Of a stretch of 40,855 bases of DNA, positions 8,291 to 16,837 are shown one piece after another. The position numbers were made by a program, and so were the translations under genes. A model generated the notes under the pieces. That model searched no databases. It was not told where the DNA came from and worked only from the letters and a program-made list of their open reading frames with translations. This DNA comes from Chitinophaga pinensis (GTDB taxonomy: Bacteria > Bacteroidota > Bacteroidia > NS11-12g > UBA9320), in assembly GCA_945878925.1 (NCBI GenBank), contig CAMDXE010000006.1, positions 1-40,855 of the forward strand, given 5' to 3'. Position 1 is the first letter of the stretch. The number at the start of each line of letters is the position of its first letter.

Positions 8291-9949
8291 TTGAAGTTCA
8301 AATCTATTTTCAATCCTTCAATAGATTTTAACAGCTTACTACTATTTATTAACATAATTTTGGGGTTAATTTCTTGTAATGGAAACCATTCGGACCCTAA
8401 AAATAAAACAATTTTTCATTATAATAGCGACAATGGAATTACCTCCCTTGATCCAGCCTTTGCCCGAACTCAGGACAATATTTGGGCTGTAAGTCAACTG
8501 TTTAATGGTTTGGTGCAGTGCGACAGTCAATTAAAAATTAAGCCAGCTATTGCCCATAAATGGAGCGTTTCGGAAGATGGTTTGATTTACCGCTTTTACT
8601 TAAGAAACAACGTTCGCTTTCATCCAAGCTTAGCATTTGGGGCAAACCAAAGCAGGCAAGTAGTAGCTTCCGATTTCGTTTATTCGTTTGAACGTTTAAT
8701 GAATGAGTCGACGGCCTCGCCGGGGGCTTGGATATTTAACGACAAAGTAGCTACCAAACCTTTTATAGCCATTGCCGATTCAATATTTGAGGTGCATCTA
8801 AAAAAACCATTCCCCCCATTTTTAGGCTTATTGACCATGCCGTATTGTTTTGTGATTCCTAAGGAAGCTGTAACCAAATATGGTAAAGATTTTGGGCGTC
8901 ACCCGATTGGAACTGGCCCTTTCAAATTCAGTAAATGGAATGAGGAAGTAAAACTTATTTTGTTGAAAAACACGCAATATTTTGAAACCGACGGCCAACA
9001 AAGGCTCCCCTATTTGGATGCAGTTTCCATTTCTTTTTTGGACGATAAGCAAGCTGCTTTTTTGGAATTTTTACAAGGCAATCTCGATTTTTTTAACGGT
9101 TTGGAGAGCAGCTTTAAAGACGAAATTATCACAAAAGAGGGGAAATTAAAAGAAAAATATACCACAAAATTTACGACTTTAGTTACCCCTTTTTTAAATA
9201 CCGAATACCTGGCTTTTTTGGTCGACGATTCATTAAACCATTCGGTAAAACATCCTGTTTATAATAAAAATTTGAGAAGGGCCATTCATTTGGCCATTGA
9301 TAAAAAATCAATTATCAAACACTTGCGAAACACCATTGGGCATCCCGCCGATGGTGGATTTATTCCAAAAGGTTTACCAGGATATTCGCCTCAAAATATC
9401 GAAAAATTTGGCTACAATCCGCTCCAAGCTAAGGCCTATTTAGCCAAATCGAATTATGCCAAAACCAAACAAAAAATAACCCTTTACACCACCAAAGATT
9501 ACCTTGATATCTGCCTATTTGTGCAAAAGGATTTAAAAAATATTGGATTGGATGTGTCTATTGAAGTGCAACCAGCCTCTTTTTTGAAAGAAGAAAAATC
9601 AAATACGCGTCTTAATTTTTTTAGAGGATCGTGGATTGCCGACTATCCCGATGCCGAGAACTATTTGGCCTGTTTTTACAGCCAAAATTTTTCGCCCAAT
9701 GGCCCTAACTATTCACATTTTAAAAATGCAGAATTCGACTTGCTTTACGAATCTATATTTTTACAGTCAAACGATTCAATGCGTATGAATATATACCGAC
9801 AAATGGAAGATATATTGCTAAATGAAAGCCCCGTTATTCCCTTATTCTACGATCAATCTATTAGGCTCGTTAGCCATAAGGTGAAAAATATGAAAAACAA
9901 CGCGTCCAATTCCTTAGATCTAAGGCGGGTTAGGATTTTAAATAACTAA
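8291..9949 (+). CDS. Peptide-type ABC solute-binding lipoprotein
   Basis: 552 residues from the TTG at 8291. It is a family 5 solute-binding protein of the OppA/DppA type, expected to capture oligopeptides or similar ligands for an ABC importer. A hydrophobic stretch (about 13-28) ends in the lipobox LISC, so the mature protein is probably lipid-anchored. Family signatures are TSLDPAFARTQDN near the mature start, then LVQCDSQLKIKPAIAHKWSVSEDG, YRFYLRNNVRFHP and HPIGTGPF. The C-terminal part has the ADYPDAENYL block. No permease or ATPase gene is adjacent, so its transporter must be encoded elsewhere. An upstream GTG at 8243 is open but would overlap the divergent gene and extend ahead of the signal sequence. 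Confidence 0.9.
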   Translation: MKFKSIFNPSIDFNSLLLFINIILGLISCNGNHSDPKNKTIFHYNSDNGITSLDPAFARTQDNIWAVSQLFNGLVQCDSQLKIKPAIAHKWSVSEDGLIYRFYLRNNVRFHPSLAFGANQSRQVVASDFVYSFERLMNESTASPGAWIFNDKVATKPFIAIADSIFEVHLKKPFPPFLGLLTMPYCFVIPKEAVTKYGKDFGRHPIGTGPFKFSKWNEEVKLILLKNTQYFETDGQQRLPYLDAVSISFLDDKQAAFLEFLQGNLDFFNGLESSFKDEIITKEGKLKEKYTTKFTTLVTPFLNTEYLAFLVDDSLNHSVKHPVYNKNLRRAIHLAIDKKSIIKHLRNTIGHPADGGFIPKGLPGYSPQNIEKFGYNPLQAKAYLAKSNYAKTKQKITLYTTKDYLDICLFVQKDLKNIGLDVSIEVQPASFLKEEKSNTRLNFFRGSWIADYPDAENYLACFYSQNFSPNGPNYSHFKNAEFDLLYESIFLQSNDSMRMNIYRQMEDILLNESPVIPLFYDQSIRLVSHKVKNMKNNASNSLDLRRVRILNN

Positions 9950-9988
9950 CAGCTTTCGCTAGAGTAGCTTTGCTTATACCATCGCCAC

Positions 9989-10002
9989 GGCCATTAATGG
10001 CC
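9989..10002. repeat. 14-bp palindrome between convergent genes
   Basis: GGCCATTAATGGCC is a perfect palindrome in the 72-base gap between the convergent solute-binding and DUF4476 genes. The flanks hold a direct repeat TAGCTTTGC on both sides. It could form a small bidirectional stop structure, but no T-run follows on either strand. Confidence 0.4.
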
Positions 10003-10021
10003 TAGCAGACAATAGCTTTGC

Positions 10022-11035
10022 CTATTTCTGCCCTTCAATAAATTTATTTAAATCGTCGATGCTCGATTCGAATGTAAAGGCATCGTTGAGTTTGTAATAA
10101 TTTCCGGGATCAAATGTTTTTCCCCAAGCCATTTTTGCAAAATCGAGTCTTGTATTTTCGAAATCAAAAATCAACATCACTTCTTTAACTTGTGACGATA
10201 GCAAACAATTTGAATTCAATATTTGTTTTGCTAAAGTTAGCTTGCTGTCTTCGAAAGATTTTGATTTTATGCTTTGTTTGGCTCCCGAAAACTCTTGAAC
10301 TGTCATTGGCCAATCGCAATTATTAGGTCCATTGTATCCTTGCAATACATACACCTCGCGTTTTGGTGCACGTGTAGCGTGATCGTCGTATGAATGGTGG
10401 CCATCGCCCTGCCCATGATTATGGCCTTCGTGGCCTCTTGATCCTGTTGAAGAAGACGAGGATGTAGTGGTAGTGGTGGTGGTACTTCGTGACGAACCAT
10501 TCATTATTGGGTCGTTTACGTTTATATTCATATTTACACCCATACCTCCTGCATTCATATCTATAGAAACATTGCCTCCAGATGGGGCATTGCCAGAGGT
10601 AGTAGTGGTAGAAATTGTGGTGGTGGTAGATTCAACCGGAGGGGGCGTCAAAGAATAGACCACAACCGATTGGCCAACCGTAGCTGGCGCTTGAATAATT
10701 TCGACACAACTCCGTGCTTTTAATTTATACACCTCTCCTTTTTTTACTACGGCATAGGTAAACTCCCATCCATTTTTAGTTTCGCCGGCCCACATAAAAT
10801 ATATTTTTTGATCAATATCGGCAATTTTACCGCCCTCAAAAATAATTTTGGCTGTGGCCATGGGCTGCTTTAAACCCGTAATTTTTACGTTGGTTTGTGG
10901 GTTGGCGTTTTGCTTTATTCCATCAATAACAATATGAAATCGTTCGCCTTGTTCGCTAAACACTACAAGATCGTTTTGAGCCTTGGCAAGTATAGCCAAG
11001 CATAGCAAACCCATTATTAAAATACTTTTTTTCAT
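10022..11035 (-). CDS. Exported DUF4476 protein with His/Ser/Thr linker
   Basis: 337 residues with a clear signal peptide (about 1-19, ending AKAQ). The N-terminal half (20-130) is probably a beta-rich domain, not recognised. The middle (about 135-230) is low complexity: runs of Ser/Thr, a Gly/Asn/Met-rich patch, then a His-rich stretch (HEGHNHGQGDGHHSYDDH). The C-terminal 95 residues match DUF4476, with the pattern of hydrophobic helices around SKLTLAKQ, QVKEVMLIFDFENTRLDFAK and NYYKLNDAFTF. DUF4476 is a Bacteroidota domain of unknown function. The His-rich stretch could bind metal ions, which is inference. It stands apart, 84 bases downstream of dut. Confidence 0.85.
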   Translation of the reverse strand: MKKSILIMGLLCLAILAKAQNDLVVFSEQGERFHIVIDGIKQNANPQTNVKITGLKQPMATAKIIFEGGKIADIDQKIYFMWAGETKNGWEFTYAVVKKGEVYKLKARSCVEIIQAPATVGQSVVVYSLTPPPVESTTTTISTTTTSGNAPSGGNVSIDMNAGGMGVNMNINVNDPIMNGSSRSTTTTTTTSSSSSTGSRGHEGHNHGQGDGHHSYDDHATRAPKREVYVLQGYNGPNNCDWPMTVQEFSGAKQSIKSKSFEDSKLTLAKQILNSNCLLSSQVKEVMLIFDFENTRLDFAKMAWGKTFDPGNYYKLNDAFTFESSIDDLNKFIEGQK

Positions 11036-11119
11036 TTTATCAATTTTTTTTAGAGTTGAAATTATTTGAAGTTAAGCGCCAAAAGTAATAATAATTTGAG
11101 AATATTTACTTTATCTCAA

Positions 11120-11557
11120 TTATTTGCCCGTATGCCCGTGTCCGCCTTCGCCTCTTTGGGTGTCGCTTAGGTATTCGCTTAGTTTAAAAATGGCCGTTTC
11201 GTGCTTTGCTATTACCATTTGGGCAATGCGTTCGCCGTTGACTATGGTGTAGGGGGTATTGGATAAATTAACCAAACAAATTTTTATTTCGCCTCTATAG
11301 TCCGAATCGATGGTTCCTGGCGAATTGATAACGGTTATACCGTGTTTGGTGGCCAATCCACTGCGGGGGCGTATCTGAGCCTCGTAACTTATTGGCAGTT
11401 CGATAAATAATCCGGTGCCAATCGTTTCCCTTTGCAAGGGATGCAGCAGCAGATCGCCTTCTAAATTGGCTTGCAAATCGAATCCAGCAGCTTGCAAACT
11501 TTGATACTTAGGCAAAGGGTGTTGTGATTTATTTATTATTTTTATTTCAATGGACAT
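11120..11557 (-). CDS. dut: dUTP diphosphatase
   Basis: 145 residues. Hydrolyses dUTP to dUMP and pyrophosphate, keeping uracil out of DNA and supplying dTMP synthesis. All five trimeric dUTPase motifs are visible: AAGFDLQA (I), RPRSGLA (II), [11 protein letters not shown] (III), GERIAQMVI (IV) and [10 protein letters not shown] (V). In motif V the usual aromatic (GGFG) is replaced by His, an uncommon but isolated change. The ATG overlaps the end of the upstream flippase gene by 11 bases, so the two are probably translated from one mRNA. Confidence 0.96.
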   Translation of the reverse strand: MSIEIKIINKSQHPLPKYQSLQAAGFDLQANLEGDLLLHPLQRETIGTGLFIELPISYEAQIRPRSGLATKHGITVINSPGTIDSDYRGEIKICLVNLSNTPYTIVNGERIAQMVIAKHETAIFKLSEYLSDTQRGEGGHGHTGK

Positions 11558-13034
11558 GTTCAGTTTTAAATCGTTTTTCGACCATGGCTATGGCGAGGCT
11601 AAATGCGAAAAGCCAAATTATATTTAACCCCCATTTATGAATAGGCAAAAAATTGCCTGCAAATGAGGATGCCATATAAATAAGCAAGGCAATAACCAAA
11701 ATAGCCCCTAACTTTTTGAGATTGTATGGCACTGGATAATACTTTTGGCCCCAATAATAATTGACAATGGCCAACAGGGCATAAACCAGCAACGTGATCC
11801 AGGCCGAAGCCAAAAAACTAAACATTGGAATAAATAATATGTTTAGGATGATGGTAAGTATAGCGGCTGCTATCGATAATTTGGATCCTTTTTTTGTGTT
11901 ATCGGTTAACCTATACCATACGCTAATGCTATAAAATATACCCAAAAATAAGTTGGCCATAAGCAGTATTGGCACAATTTTCATGCCATCGGGATGCGTA
12001 TAATACGACGAATTGCGAATAAGCATAGCAGCCAAATCGTCAACAAACAGCATGGTAAACACAAATATAAACGCACAAACCATTACAAAATAATCCATAA
12101 TGCGCGCATAAAGCAATTGGGCATTTTCGTGTTTATGTTGGTTGAAAAAGAAAGGCTCGGCGGCAAATTTAAACGCTTGCACAAACAAGGTCATGATCAT
12201 GCTTAGCTTATAAAATGCCCCAAAAACACCCAATTCGAAAAGCCCATCTTTTGCAGGACTTAAATATTTTAAGATTACTCTGCTAAAAGTTTCGTTTGCA
12301 ATGCCTGCAAGGCCAATAAAAATTAAGGGCCAGGCATAATTCAGCATTGATTTCCTAAGCTTTTGATCGGCCTTGAACCCAAATTTTACACATTCGGGCA
12401 ATAATAATAAGAGCACCATTATGCTGGCCACAAGGTTGGATATGAAAATATAGCCTAAGCCAATTTCTGGATTATAAAAGGGAGATGCTAAAGATTGTGA
12501 AGCCAATTGAGGCGCCCACACTAAAAAATAAAGATTTAATACCACATTAATAAGCACCCATGTTAATTTTAAAATCGAAAATCTAATCGGTTTCTCCATT
12601 TGGCGCAATAAGGCAAATGGCAAGGCACTTAAAGCATCTAAACCCAAAATCCAAACAAACCAAAGTATGTATTCAGGATTTTGCTCGTAGCCCAATGGAA
12701 TGGCTATTTGTTTATAAAACAAAGACCCAATAAGCACAAAAACAGCCGTGGTCCATAACAAATTATTAAATCCCGTAGCATACGTTTTTTCTATACTATG
12801 TTCGGTTTTGCGCGCATAATTAAAAAAGGAGGTTTCCATGCCATAGGTGAGCAAAATATTTAAGAACGCCACAAGGGCGTAAACATCGGTTACGATGCCG
12901 TAATCATGCGGATTGTAAACGGCGGTATAAAGAGGTACTAATAAAAAATTTATAAATCGACCAACAATGGTACTTAGCCCGTAGGTTAAAGTTTGCGATG
13001 CTAATTTTTTAATGGTACCCAAAGCTGGTGTCAA
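11547..13034 (-). CDS. Polysaccharide flippase, MOP superfamily
   Basis: 495 residues, about 12-14 hydrophobic segments through the whole chain, as in Wzx-like oligosaccharide flippases. It would move lipid-linked glycans across the inner membrane. The N-terminal signature [27 protein letters not shown] is typical of Bacteroidota members. The start is uncertain: TTG at 13034, or TTG four codons later. It follows the second alpha/beta hydrolase by 14 bases and overlaps dut, so these genes form one leftward unit. The glycosyltransferase cluster that might use it begins about 4 kb to the right, on the opposite strand. Confidence 0.9.
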   Translation of the reverse strand: MTPALGTIKKLASQTLTYGLSTIVGRFINFLLVPLYTAVYNPHDYGIVTDVYALVAFLNILLTYGMETSFFNYARKTEHSIEKTYATGFNNLLWTTAVFVLIGSLFYKQIAIPLGYEQNPEYILWFVWILGLDALSALPFALLRQMEKPIRFSILKLTWVLINVVLNLYFLVWAPQLASQSLASPFYNPEIGLGYIFISNLVASIMVLLLLLPECVKFGFKADQKLRKSMLNYAWPLIFIGLAGIANETFSRVILKYLSPAKDGLFELGVFGAFYKLSMIMTLFVQAFKFAAEPFFFNQHKHENAQLLYARIMDYFVMVCAFIFVFTMLFVDDLAAMLIRNSSYYTHPDGMKIVPILLMANLFLGIFYSISVWYRLTDNTKKGSKLSIAAAILTIILNILFIPMFSFLASAWITLLVYALLAIVNYYWGQKYYPVPYNLKKLGAILVIALLIYMASSFAGNFLPIHKWGLNIIWLFAFSLAIAMVEKRFKTEHVH

Positions 13035-13048
13035 AGGTATATTAAAAT

Positions 13049-13798
13049 TTATTTAGCGCCATTTACCTCAATAAATTGCCTGAGGCTATCCCAATACAGT
13101 GCAAAAGTGCTTAAATTATTATGTTTGCCGCCATCGATTTGAACAAATTTTACATGCGGATTCAATAAGCTTTCTGCTAATTTTTTGGCATGGCTAAACG
13201 GCACAACTCTATCCTTTGTTCCTTGAATAATTAGAAGAGGAAATTTTGAATTGATAAGATGTTGGTTTGAAATTAACTGAAATGGGGATTTATAAAATAC
13301 CTTGGGAATATATCGGGCTATTAAATCTGACATATCGTAAAAAGGCGTCTCGAGTATGAGCATCGTTGGATTAATTTGAGCGGCCAAGCATGAGGCTACG
13401 CATGTACCTAAGGATCGCCCATAAACTATCACTTTTTTAGGGTTTAATGAAGTTATTAGCTTCGTATAGCAATAGTGAGCATCGGTGAATAAATTTGCTG
13501 CGCTAGCTTCTCCCGTGCTTTTACCATACCCGCGGTAATCGATGGCTACAACTTCATAATTAAATTGCGTAAGCTCGGCAGCAATTGGTCCCCAGCGATC
13601 TAAATTTCCCTTATTGCCATGAAAATACAACAATAATCCCTCAGGATTGTCAACCTTAAAATGTATGGCCGAAAGAGCTACATTTGGATGTGGGTGAAAC
13701 GTAAGCTCTGTAAATTCATGTAAAAAACGAAACCGGTGCTCGGCCTTTAGTTTTACCGGTCGAAATATTAATTTTTTTAAAATCCACTCCAAACTCAT
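13049..13798 (-). CDS. Alpha/beta hydrolase, paralogue A
   Basis: 249 residues. Serine hydrolase of the alpha/beta fold, resembling ABHD/BEM46-type esterases; the substrate is unknown. The oxyanion region reads YFHGNKGNLDRW, followed by DYRGYGKS. The nucleophile serine lies in GRSLGT, the acid in QGTKDRVVPF and the histidine in GGKHNNL. No signal peptide is evident. A sister gene with the same motifs and order lies immediately upstream (25-base gap), so this is a tandem duplication that has since diverged. Confidence 0.9.
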   Translation of the reverse strand: MSLEWILKKLIFRPVKLKAEHRFRFLHEFTELTFHPHPNVALSAIHFKVDNPEGLLLYFHGNKGNLDRWGPIAAELTQFNYEVVAIDYRGYGKSTGEASAANLFTDAHYCYTKLITSLNPKKVIVYGRSLGTCVASCLAAQINPTMLILETPFYDMSDLIARYIPKVFYKSPFQLISNQHLINSKFPLLIIQGTKDRVVPFSHAKKLAESLLNPHVKFVQIDGGKHNNLSTFALYWDSLRQFIEVNGAK

Positions 13799-13823
13799 TT
13801 TTTAAAATGCACTAAATTCAAGG

Positions 13824-14711
13824 TTAAAATGGATGATATTTTTTTTTTGCTCTTTTAAATTCGATGCTACTGTTAAGGCGATCAAAGTTTGGGGTTTCTG
13901 AATTTAAAATCTGATTTAAAATTTCATGATACGATTCGAACGTATTCAAATTATTGTGTCCGCCGCCAAGGATGGGATAAAGCCTGCACAAATCTTTATT
14001 TTTCGACGACAATTTGATACTTGTGTTGAAGGGAAATAATTTATCGCTGGTGCCATGAAGTATGTGGATGGGGCATTTTACATATTTAATCCATTGATTG
14101 GTTGGAATAGGAAATTTTAATAAAAACGACATGGGCAAAAAGGGCAAGAATCGCCCAATAGACTTAGACATACTAAAATAAGGAGCATCCAAAATTAGCA
14201 TCCGTGGATTATTGGTGGAGGCTAACTTGGTAGCAAAGCCCGAGCCTAACGACCTTCCATATAAAACAATATACTGTTCGTCAACCCGCTCTTTTATTTT
14301 ATCGTACACCAATTGTAAATCGTTTTTGAAACCTTGTTGCGATTGTCGTCCCGTGCTTTTACCAAATCCACGGTAATCAACCATAATCACATCGTAATTG
14401 GACCTCACAAAATCGATTGCAAATTTTCCCCACCCTTTTATGCTTCGGCTATTTCCTTTGAGATAAAGCACAATGCCTTTAGGATTTTTGGCCCTAAACC
14501 TTAGGATTGATAAGGATACGCCTTCCTTTATATCAAGGGTATGTTCATCAAATTCTAAATTGTTGTATTGAAATTCGAATTCGGGTGCTAATTTCTCTGG
14601 TTTAAATAAAAAATAATTTTGTAAACTGTATACCAAAACACAAAGAATCAGGTAAGCCATTACCATATAAATAGCGATACTTACACCATGGGAGCTTAGC
14701 CAAACACTCAA
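13824..14711 (-). CDS. Alpha/beta hydrolase, paralogue B, membrane-anchored
   Basis: 295 residues from a TTG at 14711; an ATG at 14666 would give 280. A single hydrophobic helix near the N-terminus (about 12-32) probably anchors the enzyme in the membrane. The catalytic motifs mirror the downstream paralogue: LKGNSRSIKGW, DYRGFGKS, nucleophile in GRSLGSG, acid in HGTSDKLFPF, histidine in GGGHNNL. In the oxyanion loop the usual HG is replaced by KG (YLKGNS), a difference from paralogue A (YFHGNKG). Substrate unknown. Confidence 0.85.
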   Translation of the reverse strand: MSVWLSSHGVSIAIYMVMAYLILCVLVYSLQNYFLFKPEKLAPEFEFQYNNLEFDEHTLDIKEGVSLSILRFRAKNPKGIVLYLKGNSRSIKGWGKFAIDFVRSNYDVIMVDYRGFGKSTGRQSQQGFKNDLQLVYDKIKERVDEQYIVLYGRSLGSGFATKLASTNNPRMLILDAPYFSMSKSIGRFLPFLPMSFLLKFPIPTNQWIKYVKCPIHILHGTSDKLFPFNTSIKLSSKNKDLCRLYPILGGGHNNLNTFESYHEILNQILNSETPNFDRLNSSIEFKRAKKKYHPF

Positions 14712-14821
14712 TTTTAGATTGTTTTAATTGAAATAAGTATGACAAATGTAAAAAATAAAAAGGTTTTATGGCATAGCCTATGATTTAAAAATGAAGCGCC
14801 TTTCTAAAGCGTTATGTTCGG

Positions 14822-15394
14822 CTAGTGCATCTTAGCATCGGTATAGGATGATTTTAAGATCGAATAAATGGCGGTATCTTGGAAACTTCCATTAAAAAAA
14901 TAATTTTCGCGCAAATACGCTTCTTCTACAAAGTTGAATTTTGTTAAAATAGCCGCGGATGCAATATTGTTTGGATCGATAACGGCCTGAATGCTGTGAA
15001 AATTTAAGTTTAAAAACCCGAAACCCAAAATGCATTCTATGGCTTCTTCCATCAGGCCCTGCCTCCAATAGTTGGGGTGTAGCATGTAGCCAATTTCGGC
15101 ACGATAATGTTCACTTTCAATTTTGTGAAACCCTATGGTCCCAATTACGGTTGACGAATTTTTTAAACTTATACCCCAAGCAATAGCTGTGTTGGTAGCT
15201 ATGCCCTCTTCCATACTTTTTATTAACTTTTCGATTTCAAAAATCTCCTTCGCCAATGGTTTACCAATATATTTCATGGCCTCCTTATTAGACCTAAATT
15301 TTAATATATCAATGGCGTCGATTGTCTTTATTTCTACTAAATGTAGGCGCGCAGTTGCCAAACCTGGAAATGGGTTAAAGTTAAGCTTTAACAT
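14822..15394 (-). CDS. GNAT N-acetyltransferase, RimJ/RimL-like
   Basis: 190 residues. Acetyl-CoA-dependent acetyltransferase; the layout is that of the RimJ/RimL group, which acetylates protein N-termini or small amines. The acetyl-CoA loop region reads YMLHPNYWRQGLMEEA, and the later block VIDPNNIASAAILTKFNFVEE is typical of the family's C-terminal part. The target is unknown. It follows exbD by 21 bases on the same strand and probably rides on that transcript without a functional link. Confidence 0.88.
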   Translation of the reverse strand: MLKLNFNPFPGLATARLHLVEIKTIDAIDILKFRSNKEAMKYIGKPLAKEIFEIEKLIKSMEEGIATNTAIAWGISLKNSSTVIGTIGFHKIESEHYRAEIGYMLHPNYWRQGLMEEAIECILGFGFLNLNFHSIQAVIDPNNIASAAILTKFNFVEEAYLRENYFFNGSFQDTAIYSILKSSYTDAKMH

Positions 15395-15415
15395 GGGTAA
15401 AGGCCTTAAATCCTC

Positions 15416-15811
15416 CTACTGTTTTTGGGTTGCAATCACCATTTTTATATGATTTTTTACACCAATGGTCATTACATCTACAAGGTCTTGAACGCTTAGA
15501 GCTGCATCGGCTCGTAGTATGATGGTAGGTTCGTCCATTCCTGCCGATTTTTGAATTAACATACCTTCTATGTCGTCGAAAGCCACCTCGGCATTATTGA
15601 TAAAATAATGTTTATCGGCGGTTAGCACTAAAATAATTGGAGGTTTACTTACCCTTTCGCTTACAGCGGTTTTAGGCAAAAATATTTTTATTATGCTTGG
15701 ATTAGCCAAGGTAGAAATAATTAGAAAAAAGAGCATCAAAAAAAACATGATGTCGTTTAAGGCTCCTGTACCTACTTCGGCGTGAAAGCGTCGTTTGTGT
15801 CTTAATCGCAT
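15416..15811 (-). CDS. ExbD/TolR-family biopolymer transport protein
   Basis: 131 residues. Partner of the ExbB/TolQ proton channel, coupling proton-motive force to TonB or Tol-like work in the envelope. A basic cytoplasmic N-terminus (RLRHKRRFHAE) precedes one transmembrane helix (about 21-37). The essential aspartate is in LNDIMFFLM at the start of the helix. The rest is the periplasmic domain, ending in the VMTIGVKNHIKMVIAT part. It starts 13 bases after exbB. ExbD and TolR cannot be told apart here; the window holds a TonB receptor but no tonB gene. Confidence 0.9.
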   Translation of the reverse strand: MRLRHKRRFHAEVGTGALNDIMFFLMLFFLIISTLANPSIIKIFLPKTAVSERVSKPPIILVLTADKHYFINNAEVAFDDIEGMLIQKSAGMDEPTIILRADAALSVQDLVDVMTIGVKNHIKMVIATQKQ

Positions 15812-15824
15812 GATTTACTAAATA

Positions 15825-16523
15825 TTAGCGGGTTGGTTCCTGCAAAATATCAACAAACTCAATAACAGCGGCCTCAATTCTGAAAGTCAATCTATCCACC
15901 ATCATCATCAACATATGGTATCCCGAATAGGCAAAAACCCCTACCACCAAACCAGCTAAACTCGTAATCATTTTTTGATACAAACCTCCTGCAACAATCG
16001 AAATACTAAAATTATCGGTAGCAGCTATGGAATGAAAAATGGTAATTACACCCATAATTGTTCCAATAAAACCAAGCATTGGAGCTACGCCGGCAATGAT
16101 TCCCAAAACGCCCAAATTTTTCTCGGCTTTCGAAATTTCTAAGTTACCAACGTTTTCCATACTGGCCTCAATATCTTTTAATGGCTTGCCTATTCTGATA
16201 AGACCTTTTTCAACCATACGTGCCACCGGAGTAGGATTGGTTCGGCATAAATTTAAGGCTGCTGCAATATTGCCATTTACCACATTATCCTTAATGCTGG
16301 ACATAAAATTTGAATTAAGCTTAAATTTCTTTTTGATATTAAAGTAACGTTCTACCATAATAAACACAGCAATAATGCTACATAACGCAATGGGAATCAT
16401 AATGGGTCCCCCTTTGATTAGCATGGATAAAATATTAATGCCTTCAACCGGAGCTGTAGCAACAGCAGCACTTGTAGAATCAGCAGCTACGGGGCTAACT
16501 TGTAATAAAATGGATAACAACAT
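15825..16523 (-). CDS. MotA/TolQ/ExbB proton channel protein
   Basis: 232 residues. Inner-membrane proton channel subunit. Three hydrophobic segments are visible: near residues 30-52, about 130-160 (LGVLGIIAGVAPMLGFIGTI) and about 175-205. The conserved family block APMLGFIGTIMGVITIF and the following SIVAGGLYQKMITSLAGLVVG identify it. An N-terminal hydrophobic stretch (LLSILLQVSPVAA) may be a signal peptide, seen in some Bacteroidota ExbB proteins. First gene of the leftward exbB-exbD-GNAT run. A 314-base gap upstream should carry the promoter, but no clean TAnnTTTG element was found on this strand. Confidence 0.92.
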   Translation of the reverse strand: MLLSILLQVSPVAADSTSAAVATAPVEGINILSMLIKGGPIMIPIALCSIIAVFIMVERYFNIKKKFKLNSNFMSSIKDNVVNGNIAAALNLCRTNPTPVARMVEKGLIRIGKPLKDIEASMENVGNLEISKAEKNLGVLGIIAGVAPMLGFIGTIMGVITIFHSIAATDNFSISIVAGGLYQKMITSLAGLVVGVFAYSGYHMLMMMVDRLTFRIEAAVIEFVDILQEPTR

Positions 16524-16837
16524 ACGAATTTTTGATTTTAATTATATAGAACGCAAAGTTTAGGGTTTCGTATATTTTATTATTAAAATGTTATAAACAA
16601 TTGTTCAAAAATGCTGCCCTCCATTGGCAATGAAATCATTGGGTATAGATTTAGTATTGCCTTTTTTCTGTGCTATGTAATCAACCAATGGAATTCAATA
16701 CACTATATTATAATTAAGCAATAGCCTCAAGTTTCATAAAACCATGTTAATTTTGTCGATACCACTAAGTTTCAAAAACCCATAATTCTATTTTAATAGT
16801 AAGCATCAAAAAAACAGAGTGAACGCATAAATACAGC
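16524..16837. other. Divergent intergenic region, no gene seen
   Basis: The 314 bases between exbB (leftward) and the glycosyltransferase (rightward) hold no convincing reading frame or RNA gene. I see a small perfect hairpin CAATGA-AA-TCATTG at 16628-16641 and a plus-strand TAATTTTG at 16748-16755 that matches the Bacteroidota -7 element. There is no TTG at the expected -33 distance. Promoters for both directions should lie here. Confidence 0.4.

Noticed and set aside
10467-10658. Plus-strand reading frame opposite the DUF4476 gene
   Set aside because: Its Val-rich product is the mirror of the Thr/Ser codon runs in the real gene; no independent support.
16524-16600. Promoter for exbB with TAAACTTTG
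   Set aside because: The spacing between TA and TTTG is three rather than two bases, and no TTG lies at the right -33 distance.
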